NCBI GenBank assembly: GCA_963989245.1
Contig: OZ022339.1
Coordinates: 23,698,262 to 23,762,261 of the forward strand
DNA: 64,000 nt
Source: Nansenia antarctica
Lineage: Eukaryota > Chordata > Actinopteri > Argentiniformes > Microstomatidae
Direction: 5' to 3'
Positions 54,472-64,000 of the stretch are shown here, one piece after another. Under the pieces are notes generated by a model. The model was not told the DNA's origin, searched no databases, and worked only from the letters and a program-made list of their open reading frames with translations. Each line of letters starts with the position of its first letter. Positions within the stretch are counted from its first letter, which is position 1. A program made the position numbers and the translations under genes.

Positions 54472-55096
54472 TCTGTTTGACACTGTAAGTATATACGTTT
54501 TAATGTACTGTATGTATGTGTACACTCGAGTCATATTTATATTTATTTGATAATTAATAAGGGGCATCTTTGTCATGGTTCTTGAATGAGTGTGTATTGA
54601 TTTGAAATTCCCCCACTATCCCCCCAATCTATTCTCCAGTAGTTTTCATCTCCTTAAGAGAAAGCCATAATGCCTAACATGAAAACAGAATGATCTGCCG
54701 GTAAATGATTTGCTGCATTGATGTTGGAGAAGGAAGATTATGCACTGACCAATCTGCAAGTTAGGCTTTCTTTTTTTTGATTGGGTGTCAATGCAAAACA
54801 CATCTGTCCAATCTTTGAAAAAGGAGGAACACAAATTGTTCTGATCTTTCTATACCCTCCTCCCTCTATAATTTATCCATTCATCCACCCGTTGACTAAC
54901 CTGGCTGTCACATTCTTTCAACAACCCAGAAATCTTCATTAACTCTGATGAAAAGCCTTCTGATACCTATTCAACTGTTTTAAACTATTAAGCTTTTTGT
55001 AACTCCAAAAACTCATCCGGTTAACCAACCACTCTGTACCACTCAACTCTCTACCTGAAGTACCCCTGGCTCACTGTACCTGTCTATCTAAATAAC
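54471..55096. other. No recognisable feature
   Basis: AT-rich non-coding sequence. Confidence 0.4.
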
Positions 55097-55216
55097 CCAT
55101 CACCAATTGTATTGGACAGATACAGTGAAGACAGACAGGAAAGTAAGGAGAAGAGAGGGCATGGGCCGGATTCGAATGTCGACATGGGCATATGTGTGCA
55201 CTGTAGACCGCTGGAC
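55097..55216 (-). mobile_element. tRNA-derived SINE (family 2), fragment
   Basis: The reverse complement (TTCGAATCCGGCCCATGCC, CTTTCCTGTCTGTCTTCACTGTATCTG) matches the 3' part of the family 2 copy at 16313. It joins the tail of a family 1 SINE at 55217. Confidence 0.6.
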
Positions 55217-55475
55217 GGTAAATGGACTGACTTATATAGTGCCTTTATCCAAAGCGCTTTACAACGGCCTCTCATTCACCCATTCACACACACATTCACA
55301 CAACAATGGCGGCAAGCTACCATGCAAGGCACCGGCCCGCTCACTGGGAGCAATTTGGGGTTCAGTGTCTTGCCCAAGGACACTTCGACATGTGGCCAGC
55401 CGGGGCTCGAACCGCCGATCTGCCAACGTTGCGAACATTAGACGGCCGCTCTACCTCCTGCGCCACAGCCGCCCC
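55217..55475 (-). mobile_element. tRNA-derived SINE (family 1), copy 8
   Basis: GGTAAATGGACTGACTTATATAG at the left to CTCCTGCGCCACAGCCGCCCC at the right. CAGATACAGTGAAGAC follows it (55476-55491) and also occurs at 55117-55132, inside the adjoining family 2 fragment. Confidence 0.92.
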
Positions 55476-55754
55476 CAGATACAGTGAAGACCACTGGTGT
55501 TAGACCACTGGACCACCCCAGGCCACTAACTTTATCCATTTTAATTTCACTAAAAGCAATAAAATGATGCGCTCAGTTCTAATGAAATGGACGACTCTTT
55601 TTTTTGTGTTCCAGCAGCACGATGTTGCTGGTGTACTGAACTGAACTGGAGTTAACTGACGCTTGTTACGTAACCCCTCTGTAGCGATCCACGCGCCCTG
55701 GTGGAATGGGATTCATTTGTTGAGCGCTAGTACAATGTGTGGGCAGTGGGCACC

Positions 55755-55771
55755 CCATCTCTCTCTCTCCG

Positions 55772-55802
<31 letters not shown>

Positions 55803-55871
55803 GTCTCTCTCTCTATCTGAATCTCTTCCTTTATCCTTCATATCCTTATCTGTCCGTCCATCCAATGCACA

Positions 55872-55921
<50 letters not shown>

Positions 55922-56235
55922 GAAGCAGCCTAGCTCTCCTCACCGCCCCCCCCCCCCTCCTCCCCCTCCTCCTCCTCCTCCACTGACCTACTTCCCTGCG
56001 CTCTGGATGAGGTGATGAGGTAGTTGGCTGAATGAGAAGTGGCAGCATCTCCCTATCCCTTCCTTCCCCCCCCTCTCTCTCTCTCTCCCCATCCCTTCCC
56101 CCCCCCCCTCTCTCTCTCCCTATCCCTTCCTCCCCCCCTCTCTCTCTCTCTCTCTCTCCCTATCCCTTCCTCCCCCTCTCTCTCTCTCTTTCTCTCTCTC
56201 TCTTGCTCCCCCTCTCCTCCCTCTCTCTCTCCCTT
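55755..56235. repeat. (CT)n, (CA)n and C-rich simple repeats
   Basis: (CT)n at 55757-55815, (CA)n at 55862-55914, (CCT)n at 55945-55981, then CTCTCTCC/CCCTATCCCTTCC units at 56047-56235. Confidence 0.93.
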
Positions 56236-56300
56236 CTCTGTACTATGCTGTTGCTCCCTGGAGCAATCAAACACAGATCAGCCCGCGTGCATCCCCCTCT

Positions 56301-56303
<3 letters not shown>

Positions 56304-56370
<67 letters not shown>
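56304..56370. repeat. (TG)n microsatellite
   Basis: About 65 bp of nearly pure TG. Confidence 0.97.
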
Positions 56371-56371
<1 letters not shown>

Positions 56372-56919
56372 CTGTGCATAAATGCATGTGTGTGTGCCAT
56401 TTTTACACTGTCTTCCCAGTGCAGCAATAGTAAGTTTGCCTGTGAGAGTGGAACTGCAGTGAAGTCATAGCATCATAGTGGCTCAGGGTAGAAATGACCC
56501 TTTATTGACATTTTTTATCACATGATTCACATGATCACATGATTCACTATCACTATTAACAGGAAAAGCATAAAAGTGACCTTTAAGGTCAAGGGCAACT
56601 TCAGTCCTACTCCATCAAACAGATGTTGATCCCTGGCAGGTTGAGAACGGTGCCTCAGTCTCCTGGACCGGAGCTAATGGAGGGAGGGATGGAGAGAGCG
56701 AGAGAAAGAAAGAGGAGAGGAAGAAAGATAGAAAATGCAAGCAGAGAGAGAGAAGAGAAAAATATAGGCTACCTCATTGACAAAATAAAGGAAGAGGGGA
56801 AGTGGCACTCTGTCCCGTCCCTAAAGAGATAATATGTATGTATAATGTGTGGCAGTACGAGTGTGGAGGAAGAGAGAGATGTATGAAGTGAAAGCCAGCA
56901 GTAGATAAAGGGATGTTTC
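56371..56919. other. No recognisable feature
   Basis: Non-coding; a GA-rich patch at 56690-56760. Confidence 0.4.
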
Positions 56920-57243
56920 TATTTGGTTGTTAAGTTGTGACGTGTTTCCGGGTCCAACGTTGTCTGAGGCGCTCTCTTCGAAATGCCTCAGTAATAACAA
57001 TAATTAATTATATTTGTATAGCGCTTTTCCGAGGCTCAAAGACGCTGACAATATGGGGAAAACGGGAAAGTGCCGTGTCCCTTGTTGTATGAATAGATCC
57101 CAGTCTAAGAAACGATTGAACTGTCATTCTACCGCTGTAGTACACTGGTACTCTGGTGCTTTAGTACACTGGTACTCTGGTGCGGGGAATTTCTGGTTTG
57201 GATTGTTAAACGTCACGTTTGACGTCAGACTTAACAACCGAAT
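56920..57243 (+). mobile_element. MITE family C, copy 3
   Basis: It is homologous to 21211-21520. It carries a tandem duplication of TAGTACACTGGTACTCTGGTGC (57138-57181) that copy 1 lacks. Ends ATTTGGTTGTTAAG and CTTAACAACCGAAT. Confidence 0.82.
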
Positions 57244-57348
57244 GGAGGCAGGGAGGTGGGTGGCAGGCTTGGTTCTATCAGATATGAGGAGAAACAACAA
57301 TGGGGAAAATGGTGGAGGATAATTTTGTCTGGCTGACACTGAGGGATC

Positions 57349-57506
57349 ACACACACACACACACACACACACACTCTCACTCACTCCACAATGAGGAAAT
57401 GGTGGATGATTTTGTCTCGTTGAAGATCTGAGCATGCACGCAAATGGTGGATTTAAAACATGCACATGCACATGCACATGCACATGCACATGCACATGCA
57501 CACACA
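57349..57506. repeat. (CA)n and (ACATGC)n tracts
   Basis: (CA)n at 57349-57374. ACATGC hexamers occupy about 57458-57500, followed by CACACAC. Confidence 0.92.
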
Positions 57507-57626
57507 CGCCCCTGTCCCAACCCTTCCCATGCAAGGCCACAGCTGAGAGCCGTGTGTGTCCTGTGAGTGTGGTGGAGACCCGTGGCCTACTTTCTACTTC
57601 CCCTCAGTCAGGCTGGCAGCGAGCCA

Positions 57627-57693
57627 GGGGGGGGGGGGGGGAGGGATACTGAGCCAGGGGGGGGTACTGAGCCGGGGGGGGGGGGGGGGGGGT
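57627..57693. repeat. Poly-G tracts with GTACTGAGCC
   Basis: Three runs of 8-20 G separated by TACTGAGC(C/G). The G-strand could form quadruplexes. Confidence 0.85.
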
Positions 57694-57744
57694 ACTGAGT
57701 GATGGCTGGCGGCACGTGGCTCTCCCTGGGAGGGTGGAGATAGT

Positions 57745-57799
57745 AGCACACTTGGACGGACACACACACACACACACACACACAGCAGCACACTTGGAT

Positions 57800-57830
<31 letters not shown>

Positions 57831-57841
57831 GCAGCACACTT

Positions 57842-57872
<31 letters not shown>

Positions 57873-57952
57873 GCAGCACACTTGGACGGACACACACACA
57901 CAGCAGCACACTTGGACGGACACACACGTACACACACACACACACACATTAT
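57745..57952. repeat. GCAGCACACTTGGACGGA-(CA)n composite minisatellite
   Basis: Five copies of AGCACACTTGGA(C/T)GGA (one lacking GACGG) are each followed by a (CA)n tract of variable length. Confidence 0.92.
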
Positions 57953-58503
57953 CACACAGAGCAAGCTCGCAGAAAGTCTCTTGCTCTCTCAATCTCTGGG
58001 GGAGGGGTGTTTAGACATGTTATACAGTGTGTATATATATATATTAACTCATATGATGCTTCATATTAACATATATCATTCTGAGCACTTGGAAGTGAAG
58101 AACATTGTTTGAAAAGCAGCAATAACAGAGGAGTAGTCACAGTGCAGTAGTAGTTACAAGGCAACCCCCCCACACATGCCACAGTAACCAGAACATCATA
58201 ACATCTGTATGTATTTACAATTCAGAATATTACAGTGCGTAAGAAACATTTTGGAACTATTACTATCAGGTTAAAGTAGAGGTTATTTAAATATTTAATG
58301 GTAGTATTTGTTTATTGTGTTTAACCAAAGACTTCTGCAGTCCAGGCCTGGCAGAACATCACCACATAAGATACCCAGCATCTAGTGAAATGGAAAGATT
58401 AGTGTTCTTCTTTCTCACTGTGCGTGTGTCGGTTCGGGTGTGTGAACTAACTTCCATGTGGAAGTGTGTGCGTGTGTGCTCCCACAAGTGTGTGTACGTG
58501 TAT
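57953..58503. other. No recognisable feature
   Basis: Non-coding sequence. Confidence 0.4.
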
Positions 58504-58688
58504 CAGGGTTCGACATTAACGCCGTTTTACTTGTCCGGAGCAAGTAAAACTTTCGCCGGATTTGTTTGCTAGATGATCATGAGTGAAGATATTATCAAAG
58601 CGTACGGGTGATCGACAGGCGAGTACGCTTTGATAAAATAAGTTTTACTTGCTCCGGACAAGTAAAACGGCGTTACTGTCGAACCCTG
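58504..58688. mobile_element. Foldback MITE family F (185 bp)
   Basis: CAGGGTTCGACA...TAACGCCGTTTTACTTGTCC at the left and its near-perfect inverse (GTAAAACGGCGTTACTGTCGAACCCTG region) at the right, about 45 bp each. GTGTAT and GAGTAT lie outside (58498-58503, 58689-58694), a 6-bp duplication with one mismatch. Confidence 0.82.
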
Positions 58689-59342
58689 GAGTATGATCGG
58701 GCATGTTACAGTGTACTCTGGTATCATACTCCTCAGAAAAGCCTTTCCCCAACATCTGGGAAGTCGTCTGGGGCGTCTAGTCTCATTGAAACCTGAATAA
58801 CCTCTGACCTCTGACCCCTGCCCTGGTTGTGGACGGTGTCACACAGCGCCGCCCACGCTGCACAAACACTAGGGCCCCAAACACACACACACACACACAC
58901 GCACACACACACACACATAGCTTGTTTGTGCTAGTTCAGTGAAGAAGGGAGCGCAGTACGGCCAGCATTCAGTGCCACTGCTGCACCCCGGCTTTGTATG
59001 GGGTCCATTGTGTCTCTCAGACAGAGAGTCTCTGTGTGTGGGGGGGGGGGGGGCGCAGAGGGGACAATGACAGTGCATGGAGACAAGTGCCAGTCCCCCC
59101 TGTGCCTGCTGTCCCCCCCCCCCCACCGAATTGTCCCCCCCCCTCACCCTCTGCCACCCAGACACACTTTTCCTACGGGGTGGGGAAAACCAGTGAGTTC
59201 CATATGGAACAAAGTGGCAGTTTGATGTTTCAGAGTGGCATGGTTGTTACAGAAGGGAAGCCCTCTTCATTATTGGCCAAGTGTGTCAGGCCAACATCTG
59301 TACATTTTCTAAGACCTTGTAAGTGCTTTTTTTCACATATCC
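58689..59342. other. No gene; (CA)n and poly-G/C tracts
   Basis: (CA)n at 58879-58917, a G-run at 59040-59053 and C-runs near 59115-59142. Confidence 0.5.
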
Positions 59343-59612
59343 GGGGCGGCTGTGTCTCAGGAGGTAGAGTCGCCGTCTAATGATCACAAGGTTGGCAGAT
59401 CGGCGGTTCGAGCCCCGGCTGGCCACATGTCAAAGTGTCCTAGGGCAAGACACTGAACCCCAAAATTGCTCCCAGTGAGCGGCCCAGCGCCTTGCATGGT
59501 AGCTTGCCACCATTGGTGTGTGAATGTGTGTGTGAATGGGTGAATGAGAGGCCGTTGTAAAGCGCTTTGGAGCAGCAAAAAAGGCGCTATATAAGTACAG
59601 TCTATTTACATA
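59343..59612 (+). mobile_element. tRNA-derived SINE (family 1), copy 9
   Basis: Complete: GGGGCGGCTGTGTCTCAGGAGG head, GGTTCGAGCCC B box, tail GAGCAGCAAAAAAGGCGCTATATAAG. ACATAT occurs near both ends. Confidence 0.92.
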
Positions 59613-59796
59613 TTATTGTCCTGCTAAATCCAGTCATGTTGTAGGAGATGCTCTGTGAGAGCAACACATGTCTGAGATTATGAGAGGGGTTTCCCAGTCC
59701 CTTACCTACGTATGATGATGTGGAGATATGGCAATTTTTTTATCTCATTTTGTGGATTATTATATATCATGTTGATACTAGTACAGATTAGGTAGG

Positions 59797-60030
59797 TGTC
59801 TAATGATCGCAAGGTCGGCGGTTCAGTGGTTCGATCACCGGCTGGCCACATGTCGAGGTGTCATTGGGCACGACACAGAACTCCAAATTGCTCCCAATGA
59901 ATGGGCTTGCCTACCTCGCCATTGGTGTGTGAATGTGTGTGTGAATGTGTGTGTGAATGGGTGAATGAGAGGCCGCTGTAAAGCGCTTGCTTTGGAATAA
60001 GGCGTAATATAAGTGCAGTCCATTTACCAT
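59797..60030 (+). mobile_element. tRNA-derived SINE (family 1), copy 10, 5'-truncated
   Basis: It starts at GTGTCTAATGATCGCAAGG. The B box region is rearranged (GGCGGTTCAGTGGTTCGATC). The tail ends CAGTCCATTTACCATG. It lies 11 bp upstream of a MITE. Confidence 0.88.
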
Positions 60031-60040
60031 GTGTCACTGT

Positions 60041-60279
60041 CAGTGGCGGACTCACGCTGTTTGAAGGGCAGGGGGGGCGAAAAGAAAAAAAGGGCACCTA
60101 CTGCACAACATGGGACCCCATCAGTGCACATGGTCAAGTTTAGACCATTGGAGGGGCACCAATGGGGCACGTCCTCTCATTTTCGCCACTCAAAAGGGCA
60201 CTTAAGACAGACGTTTTTCAACCGTGGGGGCACCAGGAGGGGCGGTCGCCCCCCTGCCCCCCCTCTGAGTCCGCCAGTG
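60041..60279. mobile_element. hAT-like MITE family H, copy 3 (complete)
   Basis: Ends CAGTGGCGGACTCA and TGAGTCCGCCAGTG, one mismatch between them. GTCACTGT (60033-60040) and GTCAGTGT (60280-60287) give an 8-bp duplication with one mismatch. This is the cleanest copy of the family in the window. Confidence 0.88.
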
Positions 60280-60419
60280 GTCAGTGTGAATGTCTAGAGT
60301 GTTTTGTCATTGAACATGCAACGTGCAAGGTTTAGTTGTAGAATAGATAACTTGTAATTCTTCTGGTTTATTCATACTTTGTTCTAATCATGCCTCTTTC
60401 TCTCACTTTTGTCTTTCAG

Positions 60420-60679
60420 ATCATGCCCCCTAGATAGCAGCCTCGTTCCCTTCCCCCCCTTCACTCCCCTTACCTCCTGGTCCCCCCCCTACCCCCTAAC
60501 TCCGGTCCACGATGCCCCCTCGGAAGCGTACGCGCCCAGCCCTGGGGTTCCTGTGCTGCTTTGGCAGCAGCGAGCCGCCGGAGATCAACCTGAAGGACAG
60601 CGTCCCGTTGCAGCTGCTGGAGTTCAGCGCCCCTATGCCTCTGGCTGAGGAACTGCACGCACGCTTTTCTGAACTGGTG
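60420..60679 (+). other. daam2 exon (5'-UTR end plus first coding segment)
   Basis: The exon is bounded by an acceptor (polypyrimidine tract TGCCTCTTTCTCTCACTTTTGTCTTTCAG, AG at 60418-60419) and a donor GTGAGT at 60680. The first 92 nt are untranslated, so at least one more exon must lie upstream. Confidence 0.8.
60512..60679 (+). CDS. daam2: DAAM2-like formin, first coding exon (56 codons)
   Basis: The ATG at 60512 begins a 56-codon segment MPPRKRTRPALGFLCCFG... that ends ...LARFSELV-like at residue 56 in phase 0 before the donor. Known DAAM proteins start with the same pattern: M-x-P-R-K-R, a short basic stretch, F-x-CCF, PEI, and (A/P)MP-x-x-EEL-x-x-FSELV. The LGFLCCFG and PEINL spellings fit DAAM2 better than DAAM1. 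DAAM formins bind Dishevelled and RhoA and nucleate actin filaments in planar-cell-polarity Wnt signalling; this exon precedes the GTPase-binding domain. Splicing should continue into DELDLTD-type sequence, which I did not find before 64000, so the next intron exceeds 3.3 kb. The exon is intact. The daam1 paralogue is the main alternative. Confidence 0.85.
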
Positions 60680-60753
60680 GTGAGTTGAAACATGATGGCG
60701 GTGGTACACTGGCCAACCGTCACTCTCTCAAACTGCTGCTAGATGACGCACTG

Positions 60754-60994
60754 CGTGAGCTTAGAATGATAAGGTTCTATCTCCGTTTAGGGCAGTTCTG
60801 AGATATTGAGCGTCAACGTTTTTACATTCCAGTATGTTTTGTGAGATGGAACCTTTGTATTTTATGAATCACTAACTCCAAAATGTCAACATTTTAAAAA
60901 ATAACACCACACAGGCATTAATAAACACCTAATGGATGTAAAAAAATCAATTTTGACAAAAATTGAGATAGAACCGTATAATTCTTACGTCACG
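60754..60994 (+). mobile_element. MITE family D, copy 3 (daam2 intron)
   Basis: 241 bp, ends CGTGAGCTTAGAATGATAAG and TATAATTCTTACGTCACG. ACTG and ACTA lie outside. It sits 75 bp downstream of the daam2 exon donor. Confidence 0.85.
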
Positions 60995-60999
60995 ACTAG

Positions 61000-63290
61000 G
61001 TAGGGGGTGACCTCACAGCTACTAATCATTTGACATAGTTTACCTACTGTACAGTATATGGGTGTGCTTCCATAAAGGGAGTTATACAACAATATGGTGA
61101 CAAACTGCTTTGTTGATAGTCACATGACAGGCTTCTGTCAGCTCACTCTTGGCATATGTACACTGAAGGAATGTCACAAGCAAAAGTATTCCCGCTGTCA
61201 TGAGTTGCCGTCAACCGCTTGTAGATTGTTCGTGAACTTGTTCAACTCTAACGTTACTACCCCATTCTCTGCAATTATGCCGTGCCACACAAGGTACCCA
61301 TTTCCATAACAGGCCCCCCCAATACAAAAGTGCTGTTGCTTACATTAGCAACAGAGAACAAAAACACAAGGAAATCTGGGTTGGAACTGGGTTGGAACAG
61401 CGTGGCGTATAATATAAATCCTGGAATTTTCCTTCCTTTCCTCCTAATGGGAAGCAGCTCGGCTGCTGTCGGAGTCTTTTCCTTGCATGGGCTTCATTAC
61501 CCCGGCCCAGATGGGATTGGGGAACAGGAACGGGCACGGGAAGAGATCGCGGTGACCTGCGGTGTGCCGTGATGGTTGGATGATCAGATCCCTCCACTTA
61601 ACTCTGCCTAACCCCGGCCCCACCCACGTCCCCTCTCCATTCCCCATTTCCTGCCCCGGATCGTGCTGCTTGTCTTGTTGCCAGTGGTTGGAGGAGGTGG
61701 ATGCCAACACCAGGCTGGCTGGCATGAAACCCATGAGGGCAGAGTGTGCTGTGGAGAGGGCTTGGCACACCGCTCCTGGACTGGAGGCTGGTTGGGTGGT
61801 GGCCGGTGGGTTTCAGCTGACATGCAACTGGATGACTCAGGGAGGAGAGAGCAGCTCTCTCTCTCACACTTGACTGCACTGTGTGACCAATTACTACTAG
61901 CTACAGGGGAGTGCAGCCAGTCTAGTCTCAGGAAAAGCCACACTTATTATTATTATAATAATATAATATAATTATTATTACTAACCCTAACCCTATTATG
62001 TATATTATTTAACTATTTTTTCTTCTTCTTTTTTTCCCTTCATGTTTGACACAAGCACTATGCTATAATTTCTTTATTTAGTAGTAGATTGTGGGGGTGG
62101 GGGGGGGGGGGGGGATTTGGTGGGAGAATAGGAAAAGAAAAACAATTTGTTTATAAATATTAACAAATATCATCTTTGTGTACTAAACGAATGACCTGCA
62201 TTTCATCACACAAAAAAAGGAAAAGCCACACTGTACTCTCCAGTCTACAGGAAACAGTGTTTCTCAGCAAGGTTGGGATCAACTTCCTTGTAACCCAGTC
62301 AATTGGTGACATTTATTGAAATTCCATTCATTGATTTGGGAAATTGCTAATTGTTTTCGATGGATGTATCGAATTACAGTCATTCATGTCAAATTACTTT
62401 CTTGAAAGGGATCATCTGAGTGTGCCACAGTTTGCGTTACTAGCAAGGAAACAGTATGAATCATGCAGGTTTTCATTTGTATCAATGTGTTATTATTTAT
62501 TTTAATGAGAGCAAAGTTGAGGGAAGGTCCGTGCACCTCTGTGCATTCTACTATCAAGACTACAGGTAAGATACTTAATGCATCAAATGTCCAGATTAAC
62601 TTGAGCAATATTCCAATACAGGCGGCTCCCTTTCTATCATTTTTGGGGAAAGGTAGTTCTTATTTCTGTGGTGATGAGGGGGTGGGATATTAGACGGAAA
62701 ATAGTTACATGAATGTTCGGATATGTAAAGTAGGCGTGTGCTGGTGGAATAAAACACAACATGCCTGGCATATGGGAGCGCTTAGACGGCAGCCCTCGCG
62801 GTCGAGAAAACAGAATGACCCACAGCCTATTTAGGGTAAATATCTTGGCTTAAGCCGAGGCTGACCGATGCAGAGACTGGCTGGGCAGGAGGAAGGGACG
62901 GATCCCTACTGACTTTATTCCTCTGCGTCAGGTCTAGAGGGGGATTAGCTTGTCCTGATTTGAGTCAGCCCCATCTGTATGTTATGGCTATAGTAGGTCT
63001 TTGAGTGGGTTTTGTGAGTCTGGTAGACTGGTTGCCATCGTGGCAAGGATGTGTGCTGGTCTGGTCTTGTGACAGCCCTGTGATGGTCATTGAGGCAGTG
63101 TGGTTGACTGGCTGTCTTGTTAGCTAGTCATTGTTGTTGATCACTGGTACCATATGATTGACTAGTCCACTTGTCAACCAATCGTCTGGTCGACTAACAG
63201 TCAACCAATGTTCTGGTTGACCAATGTTCTGGTCGATCTAGTAGTCAACTGATCCTCTGGTTGAAAGGGTTGGCATGTTGTCTAAATGTG
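61000..63290 (+). other. daam2 intron, no further exon seen
   Basis: I looked for a DELDLTD-type continuation and found none. The stretch includes an AT-rich patch with CTAACCCTAACCCTA (61981-61995), a G-run at 62091-62114, and TGGTCGACTAAC/CTGGTTGACCAATG-type imperfect repeats at about 63100-63260. Confidence 0.5.
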
Positions 63291-63840
63291 TATGGAACTG
63301 GACGCCGATCAGTAGCTTAGTTGACTTGTGAACTGGACATGGATCGATAAGTTGGTTTACTGTTCTGGACATAGACTGGTAGCTTGGATGACTGTTCTGG
63401 ACATAGACTGGTAGCTTGGATGATTGTTCTGTAAAGTAAGTAAGTAAGTAAAGTTTATTTATATAGCACCTACCACAGACCAGCGGTCACAAAGTGCTTT
63501 ACATAGGCTATAAAAACATAAATAAAGAGCAAAAGTAATTAAAAGAGATAGGTAAACAAGTGAAAATAAAAACAAGAAACAAATAACGAGTGTAATAATA
63601 ACAAGACACAAAAAGACAGGTTTTGGGGGTTAGCCAAAAGCCTGTCTGTACAGGACAGTCTTAAGCTGTTTTTTAAATGCTTCGACCGAAGCTTAGGTTG
63701 GTTTACTGTTCTGGACATAGACTGGTAGCTTGGTTTACTGTTCTGGACATAGACTGGTAGGCTGGTTTACTGTTCTGGACAGACTGGTAGTTTGGTTGAC
63801 TGTTCTGGACATAGACCGGTAGCTTGGTTGACTGGCCTTC
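63291..63840. repeat. 31-bp minisatellite split by a retroposon tail
   Basis: GTTCTGGACATAGACTGGTAGCTTGG(A/T)T units occur on both sides of 63433-63697. The array translates to repeated N-(Q/P)-(T/A)-(T/Y) motifs on the - strand, without gene context. Confidence 0.85.
63433..63697 (-). mobile_element. Retroposon 3' end inserted in the minisatellite
   Basis: AAGTAAGTAAGTAAAGTTTATTTATATAGCACC...CACAAAGTGCTTTACA is shared with 38566-38650. An A-rich stretch and GACAGGTTTTGGGGGTTAGCC follow. The minisatellite resumes after it, so it is younger than the array. Confidence 0.6.
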
Positions 63841-64000
63841 TGGGAATCTGGTTTGCCAATCTTTTGGCCGACTCGCTGAACGTTTGGGGGTGAGCCATCT
63901 GAAGGTCTGTTCGATGGGATGCCCGGACGTCTCAACGTTAAGCCGAAGGCTTTGTGCCACACAGGGGATGGAGAAACATAACTGAGTGTGTTTCCATGTC

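Noticed and set aside
61679..61740. Possible second daam2 exon after CCAG (WLEEVDAN...)
   Set aside because: It does not resemble the DELDLTD continuation expected after the first coding exon, and the acceptor context is poor.
61981..61995. Telomere-like CTAACCCTAACCCTA
   Set aside because: Only two to three units within AT-rich DNA; too short to call an interstitial telomeric array.

Overview
The window looks like non-coding DNA from a ray-finned (teleost) fish. It carries V-SINE-type and other tRNA-derived SINEs, many short hAT-like and Tc1-like DNA transposons, long (CA)n/(GA)n microsatellites and a sushi-type chromovirus. The only host coding sequence I can support is at the far right: a splice-bounded exon (60420-60679) holding the first 56 codons of a DAAM formin, best matched to daam2 on the + strand. 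The next coding exon is not visible before the window ends. Everything to its left is therefore probably upstream sequence or 5'-UTR intron of that gene. One exon-like GA/CA-free stretch with a strong splice donor (about 46809-47118) is a candidate non-coding first exon.

Layout. 1-814 is plain. 815-1932 is an 11-bp minisatellite. 2031-8131 is an essentially intact Ty3/gypsy chromovirus on the - strand. Its two 795-bp LTRs differ at one position that I can see, and it has a 5-bp TTATC target duplication, an open gag and an open pol (protease, RT, RNase H, integrase, chromodomain). An 11-nt match between the predicted RNA 5' end and the site just inside the 5' LTR indicates Tf1/sushi-type self-priming. 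9077-11788 is a hAT-like element with a perfect 8-bp duplication and two further elements nested in it. 12282-13654 is a hAT-like MITE split by another hAT-like element that has its own perfect 8-bp duplication. 15-22 kb holds SINEs, a 42-bp GC-rich minisatellite, a decayed Tc1/mariner-like element with a palindromic hAT MITE inside it, and LINE tails. 24-35 kb holds more MITEs, two of them split by later insertions. 36-46 kb is rich in minisatellites and includes a foldback element. 46-60 kb is mostly unremarkable, with scattered SINEs and microsatellites. 60-64 kb has the daam2 exon followed by intron.

The pieces do not form a cooperating gene system. The story is layered transposition: target-site duplications let the order of insertion be read directly at several places. 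The most interesting object is the chromovirus. Its whole 145-nt U3 promoter is also pol coding sequence, and the pol stop codon lies inside the predicted self-primer.

Limits: no database search was possible. Superfamily names rest on termini and duplication lengths, and repeat boundaries without target duplications are approximate.
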